Shown one piece after another: positions 6,927 to 13,638 of a stretch of DNA of 18,758 bases (the stretch's first letter is position 1; every line of letters starts with the position of its first letter). The DNA is taken from assembly GCA_028875175.1 (NCBI GenBank), contig JAPPFO010000156.1, forward strand, positions 1 to 18,758. The letters are read 5' to 3'. The notes under the pieces were generated by a model. The model made no database searches, was not told the DNA's origin, and saw nothing but the letters and a program-made list of their open reading frames with translations. This DNA comes from Chloroflexota bacterium (GTDB lineage: Bacteria > Chloroflexota > UBA11872). Both the position numbers and the translations under genes were made by a program.

Positions 6927-9083
6927 ATGTCGGCTGGTAGCACCGCGCACACGATTCCGCCATTCAGGGAGCGGCTGCGCGAGGCGCTGGAATCGGAGTC
7001 GCTGCCGGTGGCGTTGGGACGCTCGCTGCCGCAGCTGAGCGAACGCCGCGACGCCGCCTTCAGCGCTCGCGATTTCGAGGGCAGCCAGGCCGACCTGGGC
7101 GGCCGCCGCCAGGCCGCGCTGGACCGCATGCCGGAGCTCGTCGAGGAGTTCACGGCCGCCGCCGAGGCGGTCGGGACCGTCGTCCACGGTCCCACCGACG
7201 CCGCGGGCGCGGTGGCGACGGCGCTGCAGGTGCTGCACGACCACCAGGTCCAGATGGTGGTCAAGAGCAAGTCAATGGCCACCGAGGAAATCCAGCTCAA
7301 CGCCGCCCTCGAGGACGACGGGATCGAGGTCGTTGAGACCGACCTCGGCGAGTTCCTGGTGCAGGTTGCGGGGGAGCGTCCTTCCCACATCGTCGCCCCC
7401 GCCCTTCACATCGTCCGCGAGCGCGCGGCCGAACTGATCAGCCGGGCCACCGGCGAAGACCTGCCGCCGGATCCCGACGTGCTGGTGGGCGCGGCCGCCC
7501 GCCACCTGCGCAGCCGCTTCATTGAAGCCGGCGCCGGCATCACGGGCGCGAACGCGCTGGTGGCCGCAACCGGGACCGTGATGCTGGTATGCAACGAGGG
7601 CAACACACGGCTGGCCAGCGCGCTGCCGCCCGTGCACATCGTGATTGCCGGCATCGACAAGCTGGTTCCAACTCTGGCCGACGCCACGACGATGCTGGAG
7701 AGCCTGCCGCGGAGTGCAACCGGTCAGCCGATCTCGACCTACGTCTCGTTCATCTCGGGTCCCAGCCGCAGCGCGGACATCGAGCTGTCGCTGTCGATGG
7801 GAGTTCACGGGCCGCGGCACGTCCACATCGTGCTGCTGGACAACGGCCGCGAGGCCATTCGCTCCAATCCGCGCATGCGCTCTGCCTTGCAGTGCGTGCG
7901 CTGCGGGGCCTGCTCGAACGTCTGCCCGGTCTACCAGCAGGTGGGCGGGCACGCGATGGGGCACATCTACACCGGGCCGATCGGGCTGTTGGTGACGCCC
8001 TATCACCACGGCCTGGACCACATCGCCGGGCCCCAGTCGCTCTGCGCCGGCTGCGGGGCGTGCGCCAGCGTGTGCCCGGCTGGGATCCCGATTCCCGATC
8101 TCATCCTTGATGTACGCGAGCGGGCCGCGGCCGAGGGGCATTCCAGCAACGCCATGAAGAAACGCGCCCTGGGCGCGCTGGCGGACGAACGGTTGCTGGA
8201 GCGCGGAGCGCGGCTGGCCTCGAAGGCTCCGTGGTTGCAGGCGCTGGGCCGCCAGCTGCCAGGATCTCCGCTGAAACGGCGGCCGCTGCCGAACGTACAG
8301 CGGCGGCCGTTCCGCGACCGGGTTGGCGAACTGGCAAGGCAAGGTACGAAGGCGACGACGCGGGTGGCCTACTTTCCAGGCTGCCTGACGGACTGGCTGT
8401 CGCCGGAGACCGGGGAGGCCGCGGTGGCGGTACTGGAGGCGCTGGGGGTCGGTGTCGAGCCCGTGCAGTTTTCGTCGTGCTGCGGGCTGCCGGCGATAAA
8501 CGCGGGGTACAAGGACGAGGCAACGCGGATGATGCGGCAGACGGTCGAAGCCATCGAACGGCTTGAGGTAGATGCGGTCGTGAGCACGTCAACCAGCTGC
8601 GCCGGCGCCATGCTGCATGACTACGCGCGGTTGTCAGAGGACGATCCGGCGTGGGCCGAGCGTGCCCGGGCGGCGGCCGCCAAGGTGAGGGACTTTACAA
8701 GCTATGTGGCGGAGCGAGGAATTCCCGACGAGATGCTGGGAAGGGCAAGCGGCGTGGTCACGATCCACGACGCCTGCCAGTCGAAGCACGGCATGGGGCT
8801 GGGACCAGAGCCGCGCGAACTGCTGACCGACGCCGGCTACACGGTCGTCGAAGCCCCACCATCAGGCGAATGCTGCGGCTTCGGCGGCTCCTTCTCCTTC
8901 GATCACCCCGAGGTCGCGCGACGAATGCGCGCCCGCAAGCTGGCGGCGTTCGCCGCAACGGGCGCGGAGGTGGTCTGCGCGGACAACCCCGGGTGCCTGA
9001 TGCACTTGAGGGAGGGCCCGACAGTGGCTGGGGCAGGCCGGCCAATGCATCTGGCCGAGTTGCTCAGGGCGGTCGTCGACTAA
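6927..9083 (+). CDS. ldhH: LdhH-type lactate utilisation iron-sulfur protein (LutB-LutA fusion)
   Basis: This 718-residue protein joins two proteins that are separate in Bacillus-type lut operons. Residues about 45-305 form a LUD domain (VVKSKSMATEEIQLN, GANALVAATGTVMLVCNEGN). Two [4Fe-4S] motifs follow: CVRCGACSNVCP (Cys 323, 326, 329, 333) and CAGCGACASVCP (373, 376, 379, 383). The C-terminal half has two cysteine-rich CCG domains as in LutA/GlpC: YFPGC...SSCCGLP (C518, C519) and HDACQ...ECCGFGG (C649, C650). The layout and length match the large subunit LdhH of quinone-linked lactate dehydrogenases such as in Desulfovibrio. Such proteins oxidise L-lactate or similar 2-hydroxy acids and pass electrons to quinone. 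The usual LutC/LdhG partner is not adjacent. GAGG precedes the ATG. It shares an operon with the sugar-type dehydrogenase upstream, so the substrate may be another hydroxy acid. Confidence 0.9.
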   Translation: MSAGSTAHTIPPFRERLREALESESLPVALGRSLPQLSERRDAAFSARDFEGSQADLGGRRQAALDRMPELVEEFTAAAEAVGTVVHGPTDAAGAVATALQVLHDHQVQMVVKSKSMATEEIQLNAALEDDGIEVVETDLGEFLVQVAGERPSHIVAPALHIVRERAAELISRATGEDLPPDPDVLVGAAARHLRSRFIEAGAGITGANALVAATGTVMLVCNEGNTRLASALPPVHIVIAGIDKLVPTLADATTMLESLPRSATGQPISTYVSFISGPSRSADIELSLSMGVHGPRHVHIVLLDNGREAIRSNPRMRSALQCVRCGACSNVCPVYQQVGGHAMGHIYTGPIGLLVTPYHHGLDHIAGPQSLCAGCGACASVCPAGIPIPDLILDVRERAAAEGHSSNAMKKRALGALADERLLERGARLASKAPWLQALGRQLPGSPLKRRPLPNVQRRPFRDRVGELARQGTKATTRVAYFPGCLTDWLSPETGEAAVAVLEALGVGVEPVQFSSCCGLPAINAGYKDEATRMMRQTVEAIERLEVDAVVSTSTSCAGAMLHDYARLSEDDPAWAERARAAAAKVRDFTSYVAERGIPDEMLGRASGVVTIHDACQSKHGMGLGPEPRELLTDAGYTVVEAPPSGECCGFGGSFSFDHPEVARRMRARKLAAFAATGAEVVCADNPGCLMHLREGPTVAGAGRPMHLAELLRAVVD

Positions 9084-9095
9084 GGCGCGGACTGC

Positions 9096-9299
9096 TTAGG
9101 ACCAAAGCCGATCGAAGGCGATGATGAGGCCGGTGGCGATTCCGACAATGCTGAGCACGCGCAGCGAGAGACGCAGTTCCAGGTCCTTGAGGTCGGCCTT
9201 AGTTGCGAGATGTTCGTAGGCGCCTTCGAGCCGGCTCATGCGGTGGCCGAGTCGTGAAACTTCAAGTCCGGGGTCGGCGCTGGTCTCGCCTGCGGTCAT
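9096..9299 (-). CDS. Small coiled-coil protein with C-terminal membrane anchor
   Basis: From the ATG at 9299 the product is 67 residues. GGAGG lies five bases before this ATG, so the longer in-frame extension to 9491 is rejected. Residues about 15-45 (RLGHRMSRLEGAYEHLATKAD then LKDLELRLSLR) form an amphipathic, probably coiled-coil helix containing the common ATKADLKDLE motif. Residues about 47-63 (VLSIVGIATGLIIAFDR) form one transmembrane helix. Many bacteria carry such short single-anchor proteins; their role is unknown. The gene converges on ldhH with 12 bases between the two stops, and it is downstream of the redoxin gene on the same strand. Confidence 0.7.
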   Translation of the reverse strand: MTAGETSADPGLEVSRLGHRMSRLEGAYEHLATKADLKDLELRLSLRVLSIVGIATGLIIAFDRLWS

Positions 9300-9403
9300 G
9301 GTGGTCCTCCGGTACCAGTGGTCCACCCTTCCGCTGCGCGTGGTGCTTAATGCTTCCGAGCTCCACGCTCCGAGTGTATGACGGCTCGGGCAGTCCGTTG
9401 AGG

Positions 9404-9910
9404 CTATTGCCCACCGTTCGGTTCGTGACCGTCGATCACCGCCCAAAAGTCCGCAGTCACCGGCCAGTCGAGCTGGTGACTGCCAACCCACAGCTTGCGC
9501 ACCATGCCCTCGGGATCGATTAGAAACACGGATGGCCGCGCCATGTTCCAGGAGTCGAAGCTGAACCGAACATAGACGCCGTAGTCGCGAGTCATTTTTC
9601 GGTCAGGGTCCGCCAATATGGGAAACGGAATCTCCTCGCGCGTGGCGAATCCCGAAACGGCGTCAAGGCCCTGCGGGAAGACGCCCGCGATGGCGGCGCC
9701 TCTTCGCGTCCACTCGTCCAGCTCGACCTCGAGCCGCGCCAGGTAGCCCTGGCAGCTCAGTCACCAGGTATGTCGCAGGAATACCAGGCATAGCCAGCGA
9801 CCGGCGAAGTCCTGCAACGTGACGCGTTCATCGGTGCCCGCCACGGGAACATCAAAGTCCGGCGCGCGATCTCCGGTCGCGAACGTGGTTGAGCCTTCGG
9901 CGCGGGGCAT
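9404..9910 (-). CDS. Peroxiredoxin-like (AhpC/TSA) protein, candidate selenoprotein with in-frame TGA (UxxC)
   Basis: Reading from the ATG at 9910 through a TGA at codon 50 (9763-9761) gives one 168-residue thioredoxin-fold redoxin. Before the TGA it reads GDRAPDFDVPVAGTDERVTL then LCLVFLRHTW. After it come L-S-C-Q-G-Y-L, ARLEVELDEWTRRGAAIAGV, ILADPDRKMTRDYGVY and PSVFLIDPEGMVRKLWVG. This is the AhpC/TSA order: PDF, a buried strand, the redox motif, then the L-D-R-Y-G-V and FLIDPEG segments. The TGA falls exactly where relatives of the form FLRH-x-x-C-x-x-C have the first cysteine, giving U-L-S-C with C53. No other stop or frameshift is present. Two hairpins follow the TGA. An in-frame stop just upstream supports the start. 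Automatic annotation would truncate it to an ORF starting at 9616. A point-nonsense pseudogene is the alternative. Confidence 0.7.
9719..9763 (-). promoter_or_regulatory. Candidate bacterial SECIS region after the in-frame TGA
   Basis: On the minus strand the TGA (9763-9761) is followed after seven bases by a perfect hairpin GCCAGG-GCTA-CCTGGC (9753-9738), whose loop starts with G 13 bases after the TGA. A second hairpin CGGCTCG-AGGT-CGAGCTG (9736-9719, one G-T pair) has its loop 31 bases after the TGA, with G at loop position two. Bacterial SECIS elements lie within the coding region directly downstream of UGA, with a G near the start of a small apical loop about 16-37 bases away. The second hairpin fits that spacing, while the first is slightly close. 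This was folded by eye, and GC-rich DNA forms such hairpins by chance. Confidence 0.45.
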
Positions 9911-9981
9911 GGTCGAAACCCTGAGTCACAGCTTTCCGGCGAGGTCACGTTAGTACCGAGACCGCGGGGCCGGCAACACAG

Positions 9982-10998
9982 CTAGGGCGTAACCATGACC
10001 TTGATGTTGGCGTCTTTTCGGGTGCGGGCGCTCTCCAGGGCCTGGCCGGCCGCTTCCAGCGGGTAATGCCCGGTGATGAGGGGTTTGAGGTCCACCGCAC
10101 CGCGGGACAGCAGGTCAACAGCGAGCGGCCAGGTGTTGGCGTAGCGGAATACGCCGGCAATGTCCAAAGCCTTGTCGACCAGTTCGTTGGTGTCGATGGG
10201 AGTCAAGTCAGCGTCGGTCATACCCACCAGCACGACCCGTCCGCCACGGCGGGCGATGCGGGTGGTCTGGGTAAGGGTGGTGGAGTTGCCGGCGGTTTCG
10301 AAGACGAGGTCGAACCGCGCGGCTCGGGTCTGGCCGACGTCTTCGGCACTGGCGTCGATGGCGTCAGCGGCGCCGAGTTCAAGGGCCTTATCAAGACGGA
10401 ATGGCTCGACATCGACCAGGGTTACATCGTGGATTCCCTGGCTCTGGAGAGCCAACAGTGTCATCAGGCCAATCGGGCCGGCGCCCAGGATGGCTGCGCG
10501 GTCGCCCAGGCGGGCCTGACCGCGACGGGCGGCGAAATGGCCAACCGAGAGCGGCTCGATGAGGGCAGCCTCGTCATACGAGACGTGATCGGGAATGCGG
10601 TACGCGAAATCGGCGGGGTGGGCGACGAACTCGACAAAGGCGCCATGGACGGGCGGGGTGGCCATAAAGACAACGTCGTCGCACAGGTTGTAGTGTCCGG
10701 TTCGACAGTGCACACAGGCGCGGCACGGTACGCCGGGCTCGATGGAGACGCGGTCTCCCTCGGCGAGGGAATCGACGCCGGATCCAAGCGCGACGACTTC
10801 GCCCGCGGGTTCGTGGCCGAGGATGAGCGGCTCGCGCACGACATAGCGGCCAATGCGGCCATGTTCGTAGTAGTGGACGTCCGATGCGCATACGCCGACG
10901 GAGCGGATGCGGATGAGCACCTCGCCGGGACCGGGATCGGGTAATGGGACGTCATGGGTCCGGACCTGGAGAGCTGATTCGAGGTAGGCAGCCTTCAC
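9982..10998 (-). CDS. Zinc-dependent medium-chain dehydrogenase, sorbitol/xylitol dehydrogenase-like
   Basis: The 338-residue enzyme belongs to the sorbitol (L-iditol) 2-dehydrogenase / xylitol dehydrogenase branch of the MDR superfamily. It would oxidise a polyol or sugar alcohol with NAD+. Catalytic zinc ligands are visible as GVCASDVHYY (C37), GHEPAGEV (H62, E63) and LIEPLSVG (E148). The structural zinc lobe is intact: C92, C95, C98, C106 in PCRACVHCRTGHYNLC. The coenzyme fold has GAGPIG (172-177) and an Asp at about 196 in TLVDVEPFRLDKA, favouring NAD over NADP. VSIEPGVPCR and FMATPPVHGAFVEFVAHPADF are typical of this branch. The start is GTG at 10998 with GGAG six bases upstream. It lies 36 bases after the cyclase-family gene on the same strand, probably one transcript. 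Confidence 0.9.
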   Translation of the reverse strand: MKAAYLESALQVRTHDVPLPDPGPGEVLIRIRSVGVCASDVHYYEHGRIGRYVVREPLILGHEPAGEVVALGSGVDSLAEGDRVSIEPGVPCRACVHCRTGHYNLCDDVVFMATPPVHGAFVEFVAHPADFAYRIPDHVSYDEAALIEPLSVGHFAARRGQARLGDRAAILGAGPIGLMTLLALQSQGIHDVTLVDVEPFRLDKALELGAADAIDASAEDVGQTRAARFDLVFETAGNSTTLTQTTRIARRGGRVVLVGMTDADLTPIDTNELVDKALDIAGVFRYANTWPLAVDLLSRGAVDLKPLITGHYPLEAAGQALESARTRKDANIKVMVTP

Positions 10999-11034
10999 TC
11001 GGAGCTCCGAGGGTGTCGGGTCGAGGGGCGCACG

Positions 11035-11832
11035 CTAGGCAATGGCGATTGGCCGGACCGGCGAGGCGGTAGCGCCGACGATCTTGAGCGGGGACATGAC
11101 AAAGAGGAACTCGTGGACGCCGGCGGCGGCGAGCGACTCGAGATCGGCGTTCTCGAGAATGTGGATGCCATGGTCCACAAGAAAAATGCCGTGGACCGGA
11201 AGGCGGTCGTCGCCAGCAGGGATGAACTCGAAGGTCATGGTGTCCGCGCCGCCAAGGTAGACGCCGGTCTCGGCCAGCCACTCGGCGCAGTCGGCGGTGA
11301 TTCCGGGCTGGCCATTTTCGAGGTCCAGAAAGGCCGGGTCGTTCCAGCGTTGCATGAGGCCGGTACGGACGAGAATGGCGTCGTCCTTGCGGACTTCGAC
11401 GCCGTGCGCGCGGGCGACCGCCTGGGCGACATCGGCGGTGATGGCGAAGTCGTTGGGCAGGATGTCGACGCCCTCGGCGCCAGCCACATCCAGCAGGACG
11501 CCGCGGCGCACGATGGGGGGTACACGCTCGATGCCATGCTCGGTCATGCCGCGGCCGCCGCTTTGGACCTTGGCCGCTTCGAGGCCGCCGCACATGATTC
11601 CATCGCGCGCGAAGTGGGCAAGCGCGTCGAGATGCGTGCCGGTGTGACCGCACATGACGATCAGCTCGTTGGCCGAGCCCAGGCCGCCGGGGCGCATGCT
11701 GTCGCCGTGGCGCCGCTGCAGGGTGAACACATAGGGCGGATGCGACGGATGCACGGGCATGCCCATGTTGTAGGGCGTGCCGAGGTCAAACACGGGTCGA
11801 TTCACGACCGATTCGAGCACACTCGGATCCAT
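11035..11832 (-). CDS. Cyclase family protein (kynurenine formamidase-like metal hydrolase)
   Basis: From the ATG at 11832 (GAGG seven bases upstream) the product is 265 residues. It belongs to the putative cyclase family (PF04199), metal-dependent hydrolases that include bacterial kynurenine formamidase, isatin hydrolase and polyketide cyclases. The signature HTGTHLDALAHF carries the metal and catalytic residues H63, H67, D69 and H73. Other family features are LGTPYNMGMPVHPSHPPY near the N-terminus, GVLLDVAGAEGVDILP in the middle, RTGLMQRW, and GADTMTFEFIP...LPVHGIFLVDHGIHILEN. It is likely cytoplasmic. The ring or amide substrate cannot be deduced. It is the first gene of a minus-strand transcript with the zinc dehydrogenase and is divergent from the amidohydrolase at 11993. 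Confidence 0.88.
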   Translation of the reverse strand: MDPSVLESVVNRPVFDLGTPYNMGMPVHPSHPPYVFTLQRRHGDSMRPGGLGSANELIVMCGHTGTHLDALAHFARDGIMCGGLEAAKVQSGGRGMTEHGIERVPPIVRRGVLLDVAGAEGVDILPNDFAITADVAQAVARAHGVEVRKDDAILVRTGLMQRWNDPAFLDLENGQPGITADCAEWLAETGVYLGGADTMTFEFIPAGDDRLPVHGIFLVDHGIHILENADLESLAAAGVHEFLFVMSPLKIVGATASPVRPIAIA

Positions 11833-11951
11833 CGTTGGGCCTCGGGCGCTGGCGGCTTCCGAATCCTGCCGGTCCGTGCCGGGGCAGGCAAACGCGCATA
11901 ATCGGCAACACTCGATCAGCTCACCGGAGGCAGTGCTCCGCTGAGCGCCCC

Positions 11952-11974
11952 CCGCGGTTGCGCGACGACCGCGG
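11952..11974. promoter_or_regulatory. Perfect inverted repeat in the divergent intergenic region
   Basis: CCGCGGT (11952-11958) and ACCGCGG (11968-11974) form a perfect seven-base inverted repeat with a nine-base spacer, ending 18 bases before the amidohydrolase ATG. It sits in the 160-base divergent region between that gene and the cyclase gene. A possible plus-strand -10 box CATAAT is at 11897-11902, so the repeat would fall in the 5' leader. It could be an operator or a leader hairpin. No regulator gene is nearby. Confidence 0.4.
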
Positions 11975-11992
11975 ACAAACGCACAGGTCCGA

Positions 11993-12964
11993 ATGCGAAT
12001 CGACACCCAAAGCCACATCTGGCCCGAACCCTTCCTGGACTACCTGCTCACCCGTGACGAGGAGCCGATGGCGTTCCGGGACGGCGACTCGCTCTTCATC
12101 GATACCGGGAAGTGGCGGCGGACGGCCATGCCGGGGCACTCGGATATGGACGCCAAGGTGCGGACGATGGATGCGGCGGGGATCGACCTGACGGTGCTGT
12201 CGCCAAACGATCCGGGTCCGGAACGCTTTGGGGACGACGGGCCGATGGTGGCGCGGCTGTTCAACGACTACATCGCCGAGCAGACGCGGGCGTATTCCGG
12301 ACGCTTTGCCGGGCTGTGCGTACTTCCGCTTTTTCAAGAGGCGTCCGCACGCGAGGAGCTGGACCGGGCCGTGCACGACCTGGACATGCGGGGCGTGTTG
12401 CTCTACGCCAACCTGGACGGACGGCACCCGGACGAGCCGGAGTTCGAGTGGCTGTTCGGGCGGGCCGAGGAGCTGGGCATTCCGCTCTATCTGCACCCGG
12501 CCTGTCCCGTGACCATCGACCAGGTGGAAGGCCGGAACCTGACCGGCGCGCTGGGCCTGATGTTCGACACGACGATCGCGCTGGCGCGCATAATCGTGAG
12601 CGGGCTGATGGACCGCTATCCGGATTTGACAATCGTATGCCCGCACGTGGGCGGAGCGCTGCCGTACCTGATCGGGCGGCTGGACCACCAGACGATGGTG
12701 CTGAAGCGCGGCGCGGAGAACCTGACCAAGCCGCCCAGCGAATATCTGCGGCAGATCTGGTTCGACACGGTCTCCCCGTGGCCGGCGGCGGTGCGGTACG
12801 GCCTTGAGATGGTGGGGCCGGACCAGCTGATGTTCGCCAGTGACCACCCCTGGGTTGAACCGGACGTGATCAGTTCAATCGTGGACGACATGCCGGTTAG
12901 CGACGACGAGCGGGCGAAGATATATGCGGGGAACGCGGCGAGGTTGTTCAGGTTGGACGTTTAG
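11993..12964 (+). CDS. Amidohydrolase 2 family protein (ACMSD-like decarboxylase/hydrolase)
   Basis: The 323-residue protein is a TIM-barrel enzyme of the amidohydrolase-2 family (PF04909), which includes ACMSD, resorcylate decarboxylase and lactone hydrolases. Metal-site segments are visible: the N-terminal IDTQSHIWP, GIPLYLHPACP (H168), TIVCPHVGGALPYL (H218) and LMFASDHPW (D284). In canonical members the N-terminal motif is D-x-H-x-H; here the first His is Gln (Q6), with H8 retained. The MPGHSDMDAKVRTMDAAGID...VLSPN segment is typical of the family. The ATG at 11993 has a weak AGG before it. It is divergent from the cyclase-family hydrolase. Together with the polyol-type dehydrogenase they may form one catabolic locus, which is an inference from position only. 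Confidence 0.88.
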   Translation: MRIDTQSHIWPEPFLDYLLTRDEEPMAFRDGDSLFIDTGKWRRTAMPGHSDMDAKVRTMDAAGIDLTVLSPNDPGPERFGDDGPMVARLFNDYIAEQTRAYSGRFAGLCVLPLFQEASAREELDRAVHDLDMRGVLLYANLDGRHPDEPEFEWLFGRAEELGIPLYLHPACPVTIDQVEGRNLTGALGLMFDTTIALARIIVSGLMDRYPDLTIVCPHVGGALPYLIGRLDHQTMVLKRGAENLTKPPSEYLRQIWFDTVSPWPAAVRYGLEMVGPDQLMFASDHPWVEPDVISSIVDDMPVSDDERAKIYAGNAARLFRLDV

Positions 12965-12994
12965 GCGTCGAATCGGCCAGATCCACCCTTGGGG

Positions 12995-13016
12995 AGGACC
13001 CTTGCTTCAGGGTCCT
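12995..13016 (+). terminator. Hairpin after the amidohydrolase gene
   Basis: AGGACCCT (12995-13002), a six-base loop, and AGGGTCCT (13009-13016) form a perfect eight-base stem. It begins 30 bases after the amidohydrolase stop and lies between that gene and the convergent hicA. No T-tract follows, so it may act as a bidirectional stem or a factor-dependent terminator. The core GACCCTTGC also echoes the dispersed repeat near 3886. Confidence 0.45.
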
Positions 13017-13074
13017 GCGTTGACAGCCGGAGCGCTCCGCAGATCTTTAGGAGACGCTGCAAAGACGATGAGAC

Positions 13075-13299
13075 CTAGAGTCTGTCGAACTCGTCGCGCG
13101 ACAGGCCCGCCTGCCGCAGGATGCTGCGCAAGGTCCCTACTGCAACCTCGCGGTGGCGAGGGACGATTGCAGTTCGCACGCCGTCCTCCGTATCGCGAGC
13201 AAACTTGACGTGGCTCCCACGCTGGCTGACTTCTGCGAATCCAGCGGCTCTTGGCTTTCGGGCGACTTCGCGATAGGGCAGGGGCCTAGCCGGCGGCAA
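13075..13299 (-). CDS. hicA: HicA family mRNA interferase toxin
   Basis: This 74-residue protein matches HicA, a small double-stranded-RNA-binding-fold toxin that cleaves mRNA. The visible pattern is LPYREVARKPRAAGF, then SQRGSHVKF with the catalytic His at 30, IVPRHREVAVGTLRSILRQAG and LSRDEF. The first helix has Pro in ARKPRAAGF where relatives have Leu, which could weaken activity. The apparent start is TTG at 13299 with GAGG six bases upstream. It overlaps the end of hicB by 14 bases, so translation is probably coupled, with the antitoxin made first. Confidence 0.88.
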   Translation of the reverse strand: MPPARPLPYREVARKPRAAGFAEVSQRGSHVKFARDTEDGVRTAIVPRHREVAVGTLRSILRQAGLSRDEFDRL

Positions 13300-13492
13300 C
13301 CTCGACCTCTAGACGGTGGAGCTGCGAGGGCACTGTGGGAACAGGCGGCTCGTAGTAAAGCTCCAGTGCCTCGCGGAGGTTGGCCAGCGCGACGTTGACG
13401 GACTCGCCCTGACTTGCCACATCAGGATTTAGAGCCTGGGCAACGAACCACGCGCCTTCCTGGCGCACACTTACGACGATTTCCCGTTTCAT
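13286..13492 (-). CDS. hicB: HicB family antitoxin (short form)
   Basis: The 68-residue protein reads MKREIVVSVRQEGAWFVAQA then LNPDVASQGESVNVALANLREALELYYE. This is the HicB partial-RNase-H fold: a first strand, W-FVA, the VASQG(E/D)S turn, and the (A/N)LREALELY helix. It lacks a C-terminal DNA-binding domain, as is common in short HicB proteins that bind and block HicA. It precedes and overlaps hicA. GGGAG lies about eleven bases before the ATG at 13492. Dyad sequences over and upstream of the start may be the operator. Confidence 0.88.
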   Translation of the reverse strand: MKREIVVSVRQEGAWFVAQALNPDVASQGESVNVALANLREALELYYEPPVPTVPSQLHRLEVEVAAG

Positions 13493-13526
13493 AGGGCAAG
13501 AGCTCCCTATCGACGCAATGCATCGA
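13491..13526 (-). promoter_or_regulatory. Dyad sequences at the hicBA start, candidate operator
   Basis: ATAGGG (13491-13496) and CCCTAT (13505-13510) form a perfect inverted repeat overlapping the hicB start codon and ribosome binding site. Directly upstream, TCGATGCA-T-TGCGTCGA on the minus strand (13526-13510) is a near-perfect 17-base dyad. Toxin-antitoxin operons are usually autorepressed at such sites. The short HicB has no DNA-binding domain, so the binder is uncertain. Confidence 0.35.
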
Positions 13527-13544
13527 CACTTACAGTCTTACATT

Positions 13545-13572
13545 CAAGTGCCAGACGAGTGCCTGACACCTT
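13545..13572. repeat. REP-like short repeat upstream of hicBA
   Basis: The segment CAAGTGCCAG-ACGAG-TGCCTGACACC carries GTGCCAG and TGCCTGACAC elements of the type seen in REP/RAYT-associated palindromes. Only one copy is seen in the window, so the assignment rests on resemblance. Confidence 0.25.
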
Positions 13573-13638
13573 GCGGCTCAGAGTCCCCTCTACGCTGCAT
13601 GCCTCCTGGCTCTGGACCCATGCCGCGCAGAGCAGCGT

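Noticed and set aside
5522..6940. 472-residue plus-strand open frame overlapping the dehydrogenase
   Set aside because: It is out of frame with the recognised oxidoreductase, glycine/arginine-rich and without motifs.
5883..7244. Long 453-residue open frame on the minus strand
   Set aside because: It lies antisense to the Gfo/Idh/MocA and LdhH genes, is low-complexity (His/Ala/Arg/Val-rich) and has no family motif. Such frames are expected opposite GC-rich genes.
7272..8342. 356-residue minus-strand open frame inside the LdhH gene
   Set aside because: Antisense shadow of a gene with clear Fe-S and LUD motifs; its composition is Arg/Gln/His/Ala-rich.
9404..9616. Separate short gene starting at the internal ATG at 9616
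   Set aside because: This ORF is only the C-terminal part of the redoxin fold. The N-terminal part is in the same frame upstream, separated only by the TGA codon.
9757..9948. 63-residue minus-strand ORF overlapping the redoxin N-terminus
   Set aside because: It is in a different frame from the redoxin and has no recognisable motif, whereas the redoxin frame carries PDF, FLRH and related signatures.
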